Origin: an uncultured Gammaproteobacteria bacterium
Lineage (GTDB): Bacteria > Pseudomonadota > Gammaproteobacteria > Pseudomonadales > Pseudohongiellaceae
NCBI GenBank assembly: GCA_903889815.1
Contig: CAISYX010000016.1
Location: 4,850-68,849, forward strand
Direction: 5' to 3'
DNA length: 64,000 nucleotides
The notes under the pieces were generated by a model. The model made no database searches, was not told where the DNA came from, and worked only from the letters and a program-made list of their open reading frames with translations. Each line of letters starts with the position of its first letter. Positions within the stretch are counted from its first letter, which is position 1. This document shows positions 7,722-16,593 of this stretch, piece after piece. The position numbers and the translations under genes were made by a program.

Positions 7722-9125
7722 ATGTCGTTATCAATAGACAGCGACACCATCTGCGCAATTACTACACCGCCAGGAAAAAGTGGCGTCGGTGTAGTCCGGG
7801 TTTCTGGTCCCCTTTGCTTGCAAATCGCAAAGGGTATTCTCGGTTTTTCTCCGATCCCTCGTCATGCACATTACTCCGCATTTCTTGACCAGAATGGCGA
7901 GCCAGTGGACAAAGGAATTGCTCTCTATTTTGCGTCACCGAACTCCTTTACCGGCGAAGACATACTGGAACTCCAGGGCCATGGTGGTTACTTCATCCTT
8001 GATTTGTTGGTGAAGGAAGTCATCAAGTATGGAGCAAGAATTGCAAGACCTGGCGAGTTTTCAGAACGAGCTTTCCTTAACGGAAAAATAGATCTGGCAC
8101 AAGCCGAAGCGATTGCTGATCTTATTGAGTCCAGCAGCTCCGCTGCAGCAAGGAGCGCTGTTCGGACTTTACAGGGAGACTTTTCAAAACTGATTTACTC
8201 GGTGACAGAGTCAATTGTTGAATTGCGAGTATTCATTGAAGCTGCAATTGACTTTGCCGATGAGGAAATCGACTTCCTTACAAAAGGTCGAACGGTAGCA
8301 AGACTGAGTGAGATCATTGCATCTCTAGACGATATTTTCAGCCGCGCCAAGCAAGGCAGCATTCTGCGCGAAGGTATGTCTGTCGTTATTGCTGGAAAGC
8401 CAAATGCTGGAAAGTCCAGCTTGTTGAATGCTCTTGCTGGTAAAGATACGGCGATAGTGACCGAAATTGCCGGGACTACTCGTGACACCCTTCTTGAACA
8501 CTTGAACATTGATGGCATGCCGTTACATGTAACAGATACGGCAGGATTGCGAGAAAGCAACGATCCTGTCGAGCGAGAAGGCATACGAAGGGCCTTGAGC
8601 GCGATTGACCAAGCCGATCGCATTCTGCTTGTTGTTGATTCTGTCAATGACTCACTGGACGCTTCGTGCATTCAGGAGTACCTCGAAAGCATGGAACCCT
8701 TCTTCAAGACTACCAGTCTGGATCCAGCACGAATAACCATCATTCAAAACAAAATTGATCTGCAGATGAAAGCGCCTGCTTTGGAAACCCATCCAATTGC
8801 CGAAAATCAGTCACTAACCACTGTTTACTTGTCGGCAAAGCACAAGAAGGGCATCGATATCCTGCAACAGCACCTGAAATCCTGCATGGGCTTTCAGGCG
8901 TCCGAAGAGGGCTGTTTTACAGCAAGGCGAAGGCACCTTCAGGCGCTGGAGTCCTCGCGTAACCACCTTCAAAGGGCACATGATCAGCTTTCATTTCAAA
9001 GATCCTCCGAGCTGGTTGCAGAAGATCTGCGCTTGGCGCACCGGTATCTTGGAGATATAACCGGAGAATTTACCGCTGATGACCTGCTGGGTAGAATTTT
9101 TTCCAGCTTTTGTATTGGAAAATAA
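7722..9125 (+). CDS. mnmE: tRNA modification GTPase MnmE (TrmE)
   Basis: With MnmG it forms the enzyme that adds the cmnm5 group to the wobble uridine of certain tRNAs, using a folate-bound one-carbon unit. The start is ATG 7722, 7 nt after yidC, giving MSLSIDSDTICAITTPPGK and 467 residues. The formyl-THF binding N-domain is followed by the G domain: G1 GKPNAGKSS near residue 225, AGTTRDT, DTAG and NKIDL. The C-terminus FSSFCIGK holds the conserved catalytic cysteine motif (CxGK). All elements are intact. Confidence 0.96.
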   Translation: MSLSIDSDTICAITTPPGKSGVGVVRVSGPLCLQIAKGILGFSPIPRHAHYSAFLDQNGEPVDKGIALYFASPNSFTGEDILELQGHGGYFILDLLVKEVIKYGARIARPGEFSERAFLNGKIDLAQAEAIADLIESSSSAAARSAVRTLQGDFSKLIYSVTESIVELRVFIEAAIDFADEEIDFLTKGRTVARLSEIIASLDDIFSRAKQGSILREGMSVVIAGKPNAGKSSLLNALAGKDTAIVTEIAGTTRDTLLEHLNIDGMPLHVTDTAGLRESNDPVEREGIRRALSAIDQADRILLVVDSVNDSLDASCIQEYLESMEPFFKTTSLDPARITIIQNKIDLQMKAPALETHPIAENQSLTTVYLSAKHKKGIDILQQHLKSCMGFQASEEGCFTARRRHLQALESSRNHLQRAHDQLSFQRSSELVAEDLRLAHRYLGDITGEFTADDLLGRIFSSFCIGK

Positions 9126-9505
9126 TGCTGTGTATCAAGCTGTGATTAACAATGGAAAACCATATCCATAACCGGTGGATCAAAATCCCAGTAAAATCTC
9201 GAATGTATAAAGTCCCCCTTTGAACACAGGAAGTTCACGGCTTGCAAAGAGCTTAAACCACACTAGTCAACAGACTTATTTTTTCACAACAATATGATTT
9301 TTATAAAAAATATACACTTTTCAACAGAAAGTGCTGTCGCCATAATTAGTAACATCATTAAGTACTTATCTTAAACATTTATATTTAGAGATATGTTTTT
9401 GTTTGTTTGTATAACTGCAACAGGCTGTTTTTTATAGCTTCAAATTTCAATTTGAGGGCTTATACTGTCCCACCCTTGATCCTTGGCTCATTCACCGGGT
9501 AAATA
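9126..9505. other. AT-rich intergenic region upstream of mnmG with degenerate DnaA-box-like sequences
   Basis: This 380 bp gap without a convincing ORF separates mnmE from mnmG, two genes otherwise in one tightly packed block. It is much more AT-rich than its surroundings, with long A/T runs at 9280-9320 and 9360-9440. Sequences within two mismatches of the DnaA box are TGTGATTAA (9141-9149) and TTTTTCACA (9280-9288). The position next to mnmG (gidA) is where enterobacterial oriC lies. Function is unproven; the right end carries the mnmG promoter. Confidence 0.5.
9439..9466 (+). promoter_or_regulatory. Putative promoter of mnmG-rsmG-parAB
   Basis: The -10 TATACT (9461-9466) is preceded by TTCAAA (9439-9444) with a 16 bp spacer, 40 bp upstream of the mnmG ATG. 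The -10 is strong and the -35 matches four of six positions. Confidence 0.5.
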
Positions 9506-11416
9506 ATGATCTTTTCGAAAGAATACGACGTCATCGTGGTCGGTGGCGGACATGCCGGCACGGAGGCAGCACTTGCTGCTGCCCGCATGGGTGTTCGTAC
9601 CTTGCTGATTACTCATAATATCGAAACACTGGGTCAGATGTCCTGCAATCCTGCAATTGGCGGTATCGGCAAGACACACCTTGTCAAAGAGATTGACGCT
9701 CTGGGTGGTGCGATGGCACGAGCCACGGACCGAGCGGGAATACAATTCAGAATTCTCAATAGCAGCAAGGGTCCTGCCGTGCGCGCTACGCGAGCACAGG
9801 CAGATCGTGCCTTGTACAAGTCAGCTGTCAGAAGCATCCTGGAAAACCAGCAAAATCTTGACATTTTCCAGCAAGCGGTCGATGACCTTGTTGTGAATCA
9901 CGGCAAAGTGGCTGGTGTAGTGACACAGATGGGATTACGTATCATGGCCGGGCGGGTTGTTCTCACCACAGGCACTTTCCTGGGCGGCAAGATCCATATC
10001 GGACTTGAAAACAGCGCAGGCGGCCGGGCAGGTGATCCACCATCCATTGCGCTGGCAAGAAGACTTCGAGAGTTGCCTTTCAATGTCGGACGACTCAAGA
10101 CAGGGACCCCACCTCGAATTGATGCGAGATCTGTGGATTTTTCTGTCATGCAGGTACAGCCAGGCGATACACCAACGCCAGTAATGTCCTATCTCGGAAA
10201 TGTTGAAGAGCACCCACGCCAGATCAATTGCTACATCACCAATACCAATGAGCGTTGCCACGACATAATCCGTGGTGGTCTGGACAGATCGCCCATGTAC
10301 ACGGGGATCATCGAAGGGCTGGGACCACGGTATTGCCCATCAATTGAAGACAAGGTAATGCGTTTTGCTGACAAGACATCCCACCAGATATTTGTCGAAC
10401 CTGAGGGGCTCAGTACGCACGAGCTCTACCCCAATGGCATTTCAACCAGCCTTCCATTTGATGTTCAGCTGGCATTGGTAAGAGAAATCAAGGGGTTCGA
10501 GAACGCCCACATCACCAGGCCGGGTTATGCGATCGAGTATGACTTCTTCGACCCTCGAGATCTGCATTACTCACTCGAAACCAGATTCATCGAGGGCCTT
10601 TACTTTGCAGGTCAGATCAATGGCACTACCGGTTACGAAGAAGCAGCAGCACAGGGCTTGCTTGCAGGGTTGAATGCAGGGCTGGCAGCACAGGGCAAAG
10701 AGCACTGGTGTCCTCGCAGGGATGAGGCCTATATCGGAGTACTGGTTGACGACCTTATCAGTCTTGGCACCAACGAACCGTACAGAATGTTTACCAGCCG
10801 AGCGGAGTATCGTTTGCTCTTGAGAGAAGACAACGCTGATCTGAGACTTACCAGTATTGGTCGAGATCTTGGACTTGTGGATGACAAGCGCTGGACACTT
10901 TTCAACCGCAAGCGTGATGCTATTGACGCTGAATTGGCAAGGCTGCGTACGGTCTGGATCCAACCAGAAACTGAAAAGGCTTTTAAAATCAATGAAATGA
11001 TAGAGAAGCCCATTTCAAGAGAATACAGCCTTGCTGATTTGCTCGCCAGGCCGGAAGTGCGCTACGAAAATCTGCTGAACGCAATTTCTGAAAAGGAAAG
11101 ACACGGCACAGAAGGGCCCGAAATCGCCAGACAAATCAATGAGCAGGTAGAGATACACATAAAATACCAAGGCTATATTGATCGGCAGGAAGAAGATATC
11201 AAGAAGTTGAAGCGACAGGACAACACAATCCTGCCCCAGGATTTTGATTATTCTCAGATGCAGGGCTTGTCTAACGAGCTCAAACAGAAGTTGCTCAAGG
11301 CAAGGCCAGAGACCATAGCCAGGGCCACTAGAATTCCTGGAATGACTCCCGCAGCGATTTCCTTGTTGCTGATCTACCTCAAAAAGTACGACGCAATTCG
11401 CAAGAAGTCGGCTTGA
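9506..11416 (+). CDS. mnmG: tRNA uridine 5-carboxymethylaminomethyl modification enzyme MnmG (GidA)
   Basis: The FAD-dependent partner of MnmE in wobble-uridine modification. The 636-residue protein has the usual length. The FAD-binding motif VVGGGHAGTEAALAAARMG is near residue 10. The GidA signatures GRLKTGTPPRI and GYEEAAAQGLLAGLNA are present, as is the C-terminal helical domain needed for MnmE binding. The start is ATG 9506. The stop overlaps the upstream-most possible start of rsmG, indicating a shared transcript. Confidence 0.97.
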   Translation: MIFSKEYDVIVVGGGHAGTEAALAAARMGVRTLLITHNIETLGQMSCNPAIGGIGKTHLVKEIDALGGAMARATDRAGIQFRILNSSKGPAVRATRAQADRALYKSAVRSILENQQNLDIFQQAVDDLVVNHGKVAGVVTQMGLRIMAGRVVLTTGTFLGGKIHIGLENSAGGRAGDPPSIALARRLRELPFNVGRLKTGTPPRIDARSVDFSVMQVQPGDTPTPVMSYLGNVEEHPRQINCYITNTNERCHDIIRGGLDRSPMYTGIIEGLGPRYCPSIEDKVMRFADKTSHQIFVEPEGLSTHELYPNGISTSLPFDVQLALVREIKGFENAHITRPGYAIEYDFFDPRDLHYSLETRFIEGLYFAGQINGTTGYEEAAAQGLLAGLNAGLAAQGKEHWCPRRDEAYIGVLVDDLISLGTNEPYRMFTSRAEYRLLLREDNADLRLTSIGRDLGLVDDKRWTLFNRKRDAIDAELARLRTVWIQPETEKAFKINEMIEKPISREYSLADLLARPEVRYENLLNAISEKERHGTEGPEIARQINEQVEIHIKYQGYIDRQEEDIKKLKRQDNTILPQDFDYSQMQGLSNELKQKLLKARPETIARATRIPGMTPAAISLLLIYLKKYDAIRKKSA

Positions 11417-11436
11417 TCAAGGCGGGTAGCATCGGT

Positions 11437-12099
11437 ATGGAAAAGACTGGATCACATTACCGAGCGGAACTACGCAGTGGGACGAATGCCTTGGGGCTTT
11501 CGTTGAGAGATCACCAAGTCAACCAGCTCGTCGACTATCTTGAATTGCTGCTCAAATGGAACAAGACGTTCAATCTTTCTGGAATCAAGGATTCTTCCAG
11601 CATGCTATCCAGGCATCTGCTGGACAGCCTGACACTTGTGTCCATGATTACCGGTCGCTGTATTCTTGATGTTGGCACGGGGCCTGGGCTGCCGGGAATA
11701 CCACTGGCGATTTGCTACCCGGAAAAAACCTTTGTGCTTCTCGACAGTAATGGAAAGAAGACGCGGTTTGTCTTTCAAGCCAAGGTGCAACTGGGGCTTG
11801 CCAATGTAGAAGTGCGCAATCTTAGAATAGAGAACTTCCAGGAGCTGCTTCCAATCGACACTATTGTTACCAGGGCGTTTTCTTCCCTTGAGGATCTGGT
11901 GAAGCTCACGCAGCATCTTTTCAAGAGCGAAGCTCAGGACATGCAGCCAAGGATTCTGGCAATGAAGGGCGTGCTTCCAGCAGAGGAGCTCGCCCAGCTA
12001 CCAGACAACGTAGCGATTGGAAGAGTCGTAAAAGTCAGTGTTCCTGGCTGTGACGGTGAGCGTCACATCATTGAACTGCTTGCAAAGAAAGCGGAGTAA
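11437..12099 (+). CDS. rsmG: 16S rRNA (guanine527-N7)-methyltransferase RsmG (GidB)
   Basis: Methylates G527 of 16S rRNA using S-adenosylmethionine. The SAM-binding loop ILDVGTGPGLPGIPLAI, the LLDSNGKKTRF segment and the catalytic-region TRAFSSLEDLV are all seen. The ATG at 11437 gives 220 residues. The frame is open to a TTG at 11413 overlapping the mnmG stop, but the ATG fits the family better. It lies between mnmG and parA as in Pseudomonas. Confidence 0.95.
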   Translation: MEKTGSHYRAELRSGTNALGLSLRDHQVNQLVDYLELLLKWNKTFNLSGIKDSSSMLSRHLLDSLTLVSMITGRCILDVGTGPGLPGIPLAICYPEKTFVLLDSNGKKTRFVFQAKVQLGLANVEVRNLRIENFQELLPIDTIVTRAFSSLEDLVKLTQHLFKSEAQDMQPRILAMKGVLPAEELAQLPDNVAIGRVVKVSVPGCDGERHIIELLAKKAE

Positions 12100-12106
12100 A
12101 GACGAA

Positions 12107-12886
12107 TTGGCCAAAGTAATCGCTGTTGCGAATCAGAAGGGTGGTGTTGGCAAAACAACAACCTCCGTCAATCTAGCTGCCTCACTGCGCGCCACGAAAC
12201 GGCGCACTCTCCTGATAGATCTAGACCCGCAGGGCAATGCAACGATGGGAAGCGGAATCAACAAGGGTGATCTGTCCTTGTCAGTTTATGAAGTACTTAT
12301 GGGCGAGGCAGTACTGGCGGATGCACTGTTGACTACGGCTGCTGGCGTAGACATCTTGCCCGCCAATGGTGATCTCACAGCAGCTGAAGTGGCCTTGTTG
12401 CAGAGGGATGGATCTGAAGGTCGACTTAAATCCTTGATAGCAGACGTTGCTGATAAATACGATTTCATTGTCATAGATTGCCCACCGTCACTCAACATGC
12501 TGACTGTAAACGCGCTAGTGGCCGCACACGGCGTGATTATTCCGATGCAGTGTGAGTACTACGCGCTGGAAGGGTTGTCGGCATTGGTTGACACTATTCA
12601 GGCAATTGCTTCCGCCTTGAATCCTGGTCTTAAGATCGAAGGCATTCTGCGGACAATGTATGATCCTCGCAGCAAGTTGACCCTCGAAGTCTCCAACCAG
12701 TTGTTCACACATTTTGGCGACAAGGTTTATCGCACAGTAGTGCCACGGAATATTCGACTTGCAGAAGCACCAAGTTATGGCATGCCAGTGCTTCAGTACG
12801 ACAGGCAATCACGTGGTGCAGTAGCTTACCTTGCGCTGGCAGGTGAGATGTTGAGGCGTCAGGAGCAGGCGGCACTTGCACAGTAA
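12107..12886 (+). CDS. parA: Chromosome partitioning ATPase ParA (Soj)
   Basis: The Walker-type ATPase that moves ParB-parS complexes during chromosome segregation. It starts at TTG 12107, giving (M)AKVIAVANQKGGVGKTTT with the deviant Walker A KGGVGKTT near residue 10. DLDPQGNAT, the DCPPSLN Walker B and the C-terminal APSYGMPVLQYD are also present; length is 260 residues. GGAG at 12092-12095, inside the end of rsmG, serves as ribosome binding site and supports the TTG. The gene is 7 bp after rsmG and upstream of parB. Confidence 0.95.
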   Translation: MAKVIAVANQKGGVGKTTTSVNLAASLRATKRRTLLIDLDPQGNATMGSGINKGDLSLSVYEVLMGEAVLADALLTTAAGVDILPANGDLTAAEVALLQRDGSEGRLKSLIADVADKYDFIVIDCPPSLNMLTVNALVAAHGVIIPMQCEYYALEGLSALVDTIQAIASALNPGLKIEGILRTMYDPRSKLTLEVSNQLFTHFGDKVYRTVVPRNIRLAEAPSYGMPVLQYDRQSRGAVAYLALAGEMLRRQEQAALAQ

Positions 12887-12929
12887 CCAGGCATATCCCA
12901 CCCAAAGAGTTCAGGAAAGTGGAACAAAC

Positions 12930-13826
12930 ATGACGGCCAAGAAAAAATTGGGCAGAGGGCTCGACGCGCTTCTGAGTGCCAGCAAGAGCCAGTCCTCTTC
13001 AAGCCAGGACGGGGCTGCGGATGCCTTGGTGCCTGTTGCAGACAAAGACGGAGAAATGCGCAACATCCCGATAGAGTTGATTCAACGAGGCAAATACCAG
13101 CCAAGAACAGATATGCATGAAGAGGCTCTTCAGGAGCTTGCAAGCTCTATCCGCGCCCAAGGTGTAATGCAGCCCATCGTAGTCCGGCCGATTTCAGATA
13201 CACGATATGAGATCATTGCTGGCGAGCGCCGCTGGCGCGCCAGTCAGATTGCCGGCCTCGACAAGATCCCTGCGATTATCAAGCCAGTCTCTGACGAGTC
13301 TGCCATAGCCATGGCGCTAATCGAAAACATTCAGCGAGAAGATCTTAATCCTATTGAGGAGGCTATGGCGCTCAAGCGCCTTCAAGAAGAGTTTGAGTTG
13401 ACACAACAAGAGGTCGCAGATGCGGTTGGCAAGTCGCGAGCGACAGTCACCAATCTCCTCCGCCTTATTGCTCTGAATCCTGATGTTCGCTTGATGTTGG
13501 AACATGGCGACATCGAAATGGGTCATGCCCGCGCACTGCTCGCCCTCTCAGATTTGAAACAGACGGAAGTGGCAAAATTGGTCGCTGGAAAGGGTCTTTC
13601 CGTTCGTCAGACCGAGTCATTGGTACGCAGAATACTGGTAGCCGCACCTGACAAGAAGGCGAGTGAACTGGTGAGCGATCCCGATATTCGCAGGCTGGAA
13701 GAAAGACTTTCCGAGACACTTGGCGCTCGAGTCCAGATACAACACACGCCCAAAGGGGCTGGTAAATTGACATTGAAATACAACAGCCTGGATGAGCTGG
13801 ATGGCATACTGGCTCATATAAAATGA
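12930..13826 (+). CDS. parB: Chromosome partitioning protein ParB (Spo0J)
   Basis: A CTP-dependent DNA clamp that loads at parS and spreads. The ATG at 12930 gives 298 residues starting MTAKKKLGRGLDALL, the usual N-terminal ParA-interacting peptide. The CTP-binding boxes are visible (GVMQPIVVRP, GERRWRAS, ENIQREDLNP). The helix-turn-helix LTQQEVADAVGKSRATVTNLL and a C-terminal dimerisation domain follow. A ribosome binding site AGGAAAG lies about 10 nt upstream. Its targets, two perfect parS palindromes, are in recF at 1081 and 1710. Confidence 0.96.
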   Translation: MTAKKKLGRGLDALLSASKSQSSSSQDGAADALVPVADKDGEMRNIPIELIQRGKYQPRTDMHEEALQELASSIRAQGVMQPIVVRPISDTRYEIIAGERRWRASQIAGLDKIPAIIKPVSDESAIAMALIENIQREDLNPIEEAMALKRLQEEFELTQQEVADAVGKSRATVTNLLRLIALNPDVRLMLEHGDIEMGHARALLALSDLKQTEVAKLVAGKGLSVRQTESLVRRILVAAPDKKASELVSDPDIRRLEERLSETLGARVQIQHTPKGAGKLTLKYNSLDELDGILAHIK

Positions 13827-13839
13827 AGGCGTTTTGGAG

Positions 13840-13868
13840 TTGATTAGAACTACCAATGTCCCTATAAT
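13840..13868 (+). promoter_or_regulatory. Sigma-70 promoter of the atp operon
   Basis: TTGATT (13840-13845) and a perfect TATAAT (13863-13868) have exactly 17 bp between them, in the short gap between parB and atpI. This is the best sigma-70 promoter in the window and precedes the nine-gene ATP synthase operon. Confidence 0.8.
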
Positions 13869-13915
13869 GCTCTGCCTTTCAAGGCATTGGATGCTGCTGG
13901 AAAGCTGAACGAACT

Positions 13916-14302
13916 GTGTCAACCATAAAAGCTCCTCCAATCCAAAAAATAATTGTCAGTCAGTTCATCACTGCAGTTCTTCTTGCAGTTGTCGGCTACG
14001 GGACACAGGATTTGGTAGTGGCTTATTCTTTGCTGTCTGGTGGCTTAATCTGCGCCATACCGAACGCGTACTTCTCTATAAAGGCGTTTCAGCACAGAGG
14101 CGCCAGAGCAGCAAAGAAAATCGTCAAAGCGTTTTATGTCGGTGAAGGAATCAAGATCTTATTGACCTGCGCCGGTTTTGCCTTGGTCTTTGCATACGTA
14201 AAACCTTTGAGCACGCCAGCGCTTTTTTCAGGTTTCGTAGTTGTATATTTGACAGGCTTGGTCTCGTTGATCGTGATGGAAACGAAGAAGCGCGGAATTT
14301 AA
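13916..14302 (+). CDS. atpI: F0F1 ATP synthase assembly protein AtpI
   Basis: A small membrane protein of 128 residues with four hydrophobic segments (about residues 12-30, 35-55, 73-95 and 100-120). AtpI proteins assist c-ring assembly and ion supply and are variable in sequence. Identification rests on topology and on its position as the first gene of the atp operon. It begins with GTG 13916 about 47 bp after the promoter, and atpB follows after 34 bp. Confidence 0.87.
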   Translation: MSTIKAPPIQKIIVSQFITAVLLAVVGYGTQDLVVAYSLLSGGLICAIPNAYFSIKAFQHRGARAAKKIVKAFYVGEGIKILLTCAGFALVFAYVKPLSTPALFSGFVVVYLTGLVSLIVMETKKRGI

Positions 14303-14336
14303 GTCCCCCAAAATTTACTTTTATATAGTTTAATTC

Positions 14337-15185
14337 ATGGCAAATTCACACGAAGTTGTAGAAACCGCACAAACGGCGTCAGAATACGTACAACACCATC
14401 TAGGGTTCCTGACCTATGGCCAGCACGCTGATGGTACATGGGGATTTGCCCATTCAACTGAAGAAGCTGCAGAAATGGGCTTCTGGGCCATCAATGTAGA
14501 CTCAATGATGATATCCCTTCTCTTGGGCGTATTGTTCCTTGGTCTTTTCCGCTTCTGCATTTCCAAGGCAACTTCCGGCAAGCCAGGTGGCTTGCAGAAT
14601 TTCATAGAAATCATTGTCGAGATGGTGCAAACCAACGTCAAGAACACTTTCTTCGGCAAGAACGATCTCATTGGCCCTCTCGCACTCACAATTTTCTGCT
14701 GGATCTTCCTGATGAACACAATGGACTTGATCCCGGTAGATATTATACCGCTGTTCGCGCAATGGGTTGCCGGCGATCCGCATCTCTACTTCAAAGCAGT
14801 GCCAACAACCGACCTGAACATCACAGCCGGCTTTGCTATCGGCGTTTTCTTTCTGATTATTTACTACAGTATCAAAGTCAAAGGCCTCGGTGCGTTCCTC
14901 GGTGAATTTGCGTTCCATCCGTTCGGCAAGTGGGCTCTTCCTCTGAACCTGTTGCTGGAGTTGCCTGGATTCTTTGCGAAATTTGTTTCACTTGCTTTGC
15001 GACTCTACGGCAACTTCTTTGCCGGAGAGGTGATCTTCCTCGTGATCGCACTTTTGGGCTACTGGCAGTTACCGCTGCATTTTGGCTGGTCGGTATTCCA
15101 CATTCTGGTGGTCACATTGCAAGCCTACCTGTTCATGATGCTGACCATCGTGTACATGAACCAGGCTCATCAGTCGAGTCACTGA
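14337..15185 (+). CDS. atpB: ATP synthase F0 subunit a
   Basis: The stator half of the proton channel, which works against the c-ring. The 282-residue polytopic protein carries the essential arginine in SLALRLYGNFFAGE (about residue 226) and the aqueous half-channel helix ending LVVTLQAYLFMMLTIVYM. A hydrophilic N-terminus of about 50 residues precedes the first membrane helix. It is the second gene of the atp operon. Confidence 0.96.
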   Translation: MANSHEVVETAQTASEYVQHHLGFLTYGQHADGTWGFAHSTEEAAEMGFWAINVDSMMISLLLGVLFLGLFRFCISKATSGKPGGLQNFIEIIVEMVQTNVKNTFFGKNDLIGPLALTIFCWIFLMNTMDLIPVDIIPLFAQWVAGDPHLYFKAVPTTDLNITAGFAIGVFFLIIYYSIKVKGLGAFLGEFAFHPFGKWALPLNLLLELPGFFAKFVSLALRLYGNFFAGEVIFLVIALLGYWQLPLHFGWSVFHILVVTLQAYLFMMLTIVYMNQAHQSSH

Positions 15186-15233
15186 TACAAGTTAACAACG
15201 CTCTTTTAATTTTAGTAAACCTTGGAGATAAAA

Positions 15234-15476
15234 ATGGAAACTATACAAGCCTTTTCTTTGCTCTCAGCGGCAATAATTTTCGGCATATGCGGCGCCGGAA
15301 CCGCAATCGGTTTTGGTAGCCTGGGCGGCAAGCTGATAGAGAGCTCTGCTCGTCAACCAGAACTGACGCCAAAACTGCAAACCCAGTTCTTCCTGGTAGC
15401 AGCATTCGTGGACGTAATCTCCATCATCGGCGTAGGTATGGCGTTTCTGTTCATTTTTGCAAACCCCTTCATCTGA
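15234..15476 (+). CDS. atpE: ATP synthase F0 subunit c
   Basis: The hairpin proteolipid of the rotor ring. From ATG 15234 it has 80 residues, with two membrane helices joined by the polar loop SARQPELTPKL. The ion-binding carboxylate is the aspartate in FLVAAFVDVISI. An aspartate rather than a glutamate/threonine pair points to a proton-coupled enzyme. The first helix carries the glycine-rich GAGTAIGFGSLGG packing motif. A ribosome binding site TTGGAG lies just upstream and could be misread as a TTG start. Confidence 0.95.
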   Translation: METIQAFSLLSAAIIFGICGAGTAIGFGSLGGKLIESSARQPELTPKLQTQFFLVAAFVDVISIIGVGMAFLFIFANPFI

Positions 15477-15550
15477 TCGACAGGGCGGATAGCCAGGCAT
15501 TTGGTGGTTAGACCGATGTTGACTACAAATCTTTATTTTGGGGTACTTGC

Positions 15551-16021
15551 ATGAATCTCAACGCAACCATAATTGGGCAACTTATTGCGTTCGCAGTATT
15601 TGTCATGTTCTGCATGAAGTATGTCTGGCCGCCCATCACCGCGATCCTGGAGGAAAGACAAAACAAAATTGCTGACGGACTTGAGGCAGCAGAGCGAGCC
15701 CAGCGCGATTTGAATCTTGCACAGAACAAGGCCGCAGACGAGTTGCGCGCAGCGAAACAGCAGGGCGCTGAGCTGATTGAGCTGGCCAACAAGCGCGCGA
15801 ATCAGATAATCGATGAAGCGAAAGACAAGGCTCGACTCGAAGGCCAGCGTCTGATTGCAGCCGCTCAAGCCGAAATCACCATGGAAACGCAAAGAGCCAG
15901 AGAAGCATTGCGAGCACAGGTTGCTGCAATTGCAGTGGCAGGCGCAGAGAAGATTCTGGAATCCACGATCGATCAAGCCGCCAATGAAGAGCTTATTAAC
16001 AAGCTCGCAGCAGAGCTATAG
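15551..16021 (+). CDS. atpF: ATP synthase F0 subunit b
   Basis: The peripheral-stalk subunit. A single N-terminal membrane helix (about residues 5-28, ending YVWPPI) is followed by a long charged, alanine-rich helix that forms the dimeric coiled coil. The 156 residues match the E. coli protein. It lies between atpE and atpH. Confidence 0.95.
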   Translation: MNLNATIIGQLIAFAVFVMFCMKYVWPPITAILEERQNKIADGLEAAERAQRDLNLAQNKAADELRAAKQQGAELIELANKRANQIIDEAKDKARLEGQRLIAAAQAEITMETQRAREALRAQVAAIAVAGAEKILESTIDQAANEELINKLAAEL

Positions 16022-16031
16022 GCGATAAGCA

Positions 16032-16568
16032 ATGGCAGAGTCAATTACATTAGCCCGACCATACGCGAAAGCTTCTTTTGAAGTAGCGCTTGCGGCTGGT
16101 GAGCTGAGCCCCTGGTCTCAGTCACTCAAATTGCTTGCAAGTGTCGCTGCGAATGACACTGTTCGCAAAACCATGCTGTCGCCAGCACTGACGGCGGCGG
16201 AACAAGCCAGCATGCTGATCAATCTGTGTGGCAACGAGCTGATGCCGAAGGCTGGGAATCTCATCCGCTTGCTGGCAGAGAACAAGCGATTGCAATTGCT
16301 GCCCGAAATTTCCGAACTTTTTGAAGCGCTCAAGGCCAATCAGGAAATGACAGTGGACGTGGAGCTGTCGACCGCGTTCGAGCTCAATAAAGACGTAGTT
16401 AAAAAGATTACTCAGGCACTTCAGACTCGCTTGAACAGAGAGATCAAGTTGCACACCCGTGTGGACAAACATCTGATAGGTGGCGCCGTAATTCGAGCGG
16501 GCGACACAGTCATCGACAGTTCCGTCCGGGGAAAACTGACCAAATTAGCCGAAGCAATGAATTCCTAG
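16032..16568 (+). CDS. atpH: ATP synthase F1 subunit delta
   Basis: Joins the peripheral stalk to the top of F1. The 178-residue protein has the N-terminal helical bundle (ARPYAKASFEVA) and the C-terminal family signature IGGAVIRAGDTVIDSSVRGKL. It starts 10 bp after atpF. Confidence 0.95.
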   Translation: MAESITLARPYAKASFEVALAAGELSPWSQSLKLLASVAANDTVRKTMLSPALTAAEQASMLINLCGNELMPKAGNLIRLLAENKRLQLLPEISELFEALKANQEMTVDVELSTAFELNKDVVKKITQALQTRLNREIKLHTRVDKHLIGGAVIRAGDTVIDSSVRGKLTKLAEAMNS

Positions 16569-16593
16569 TACGACTGGGAATGAGGGAAAAAGC

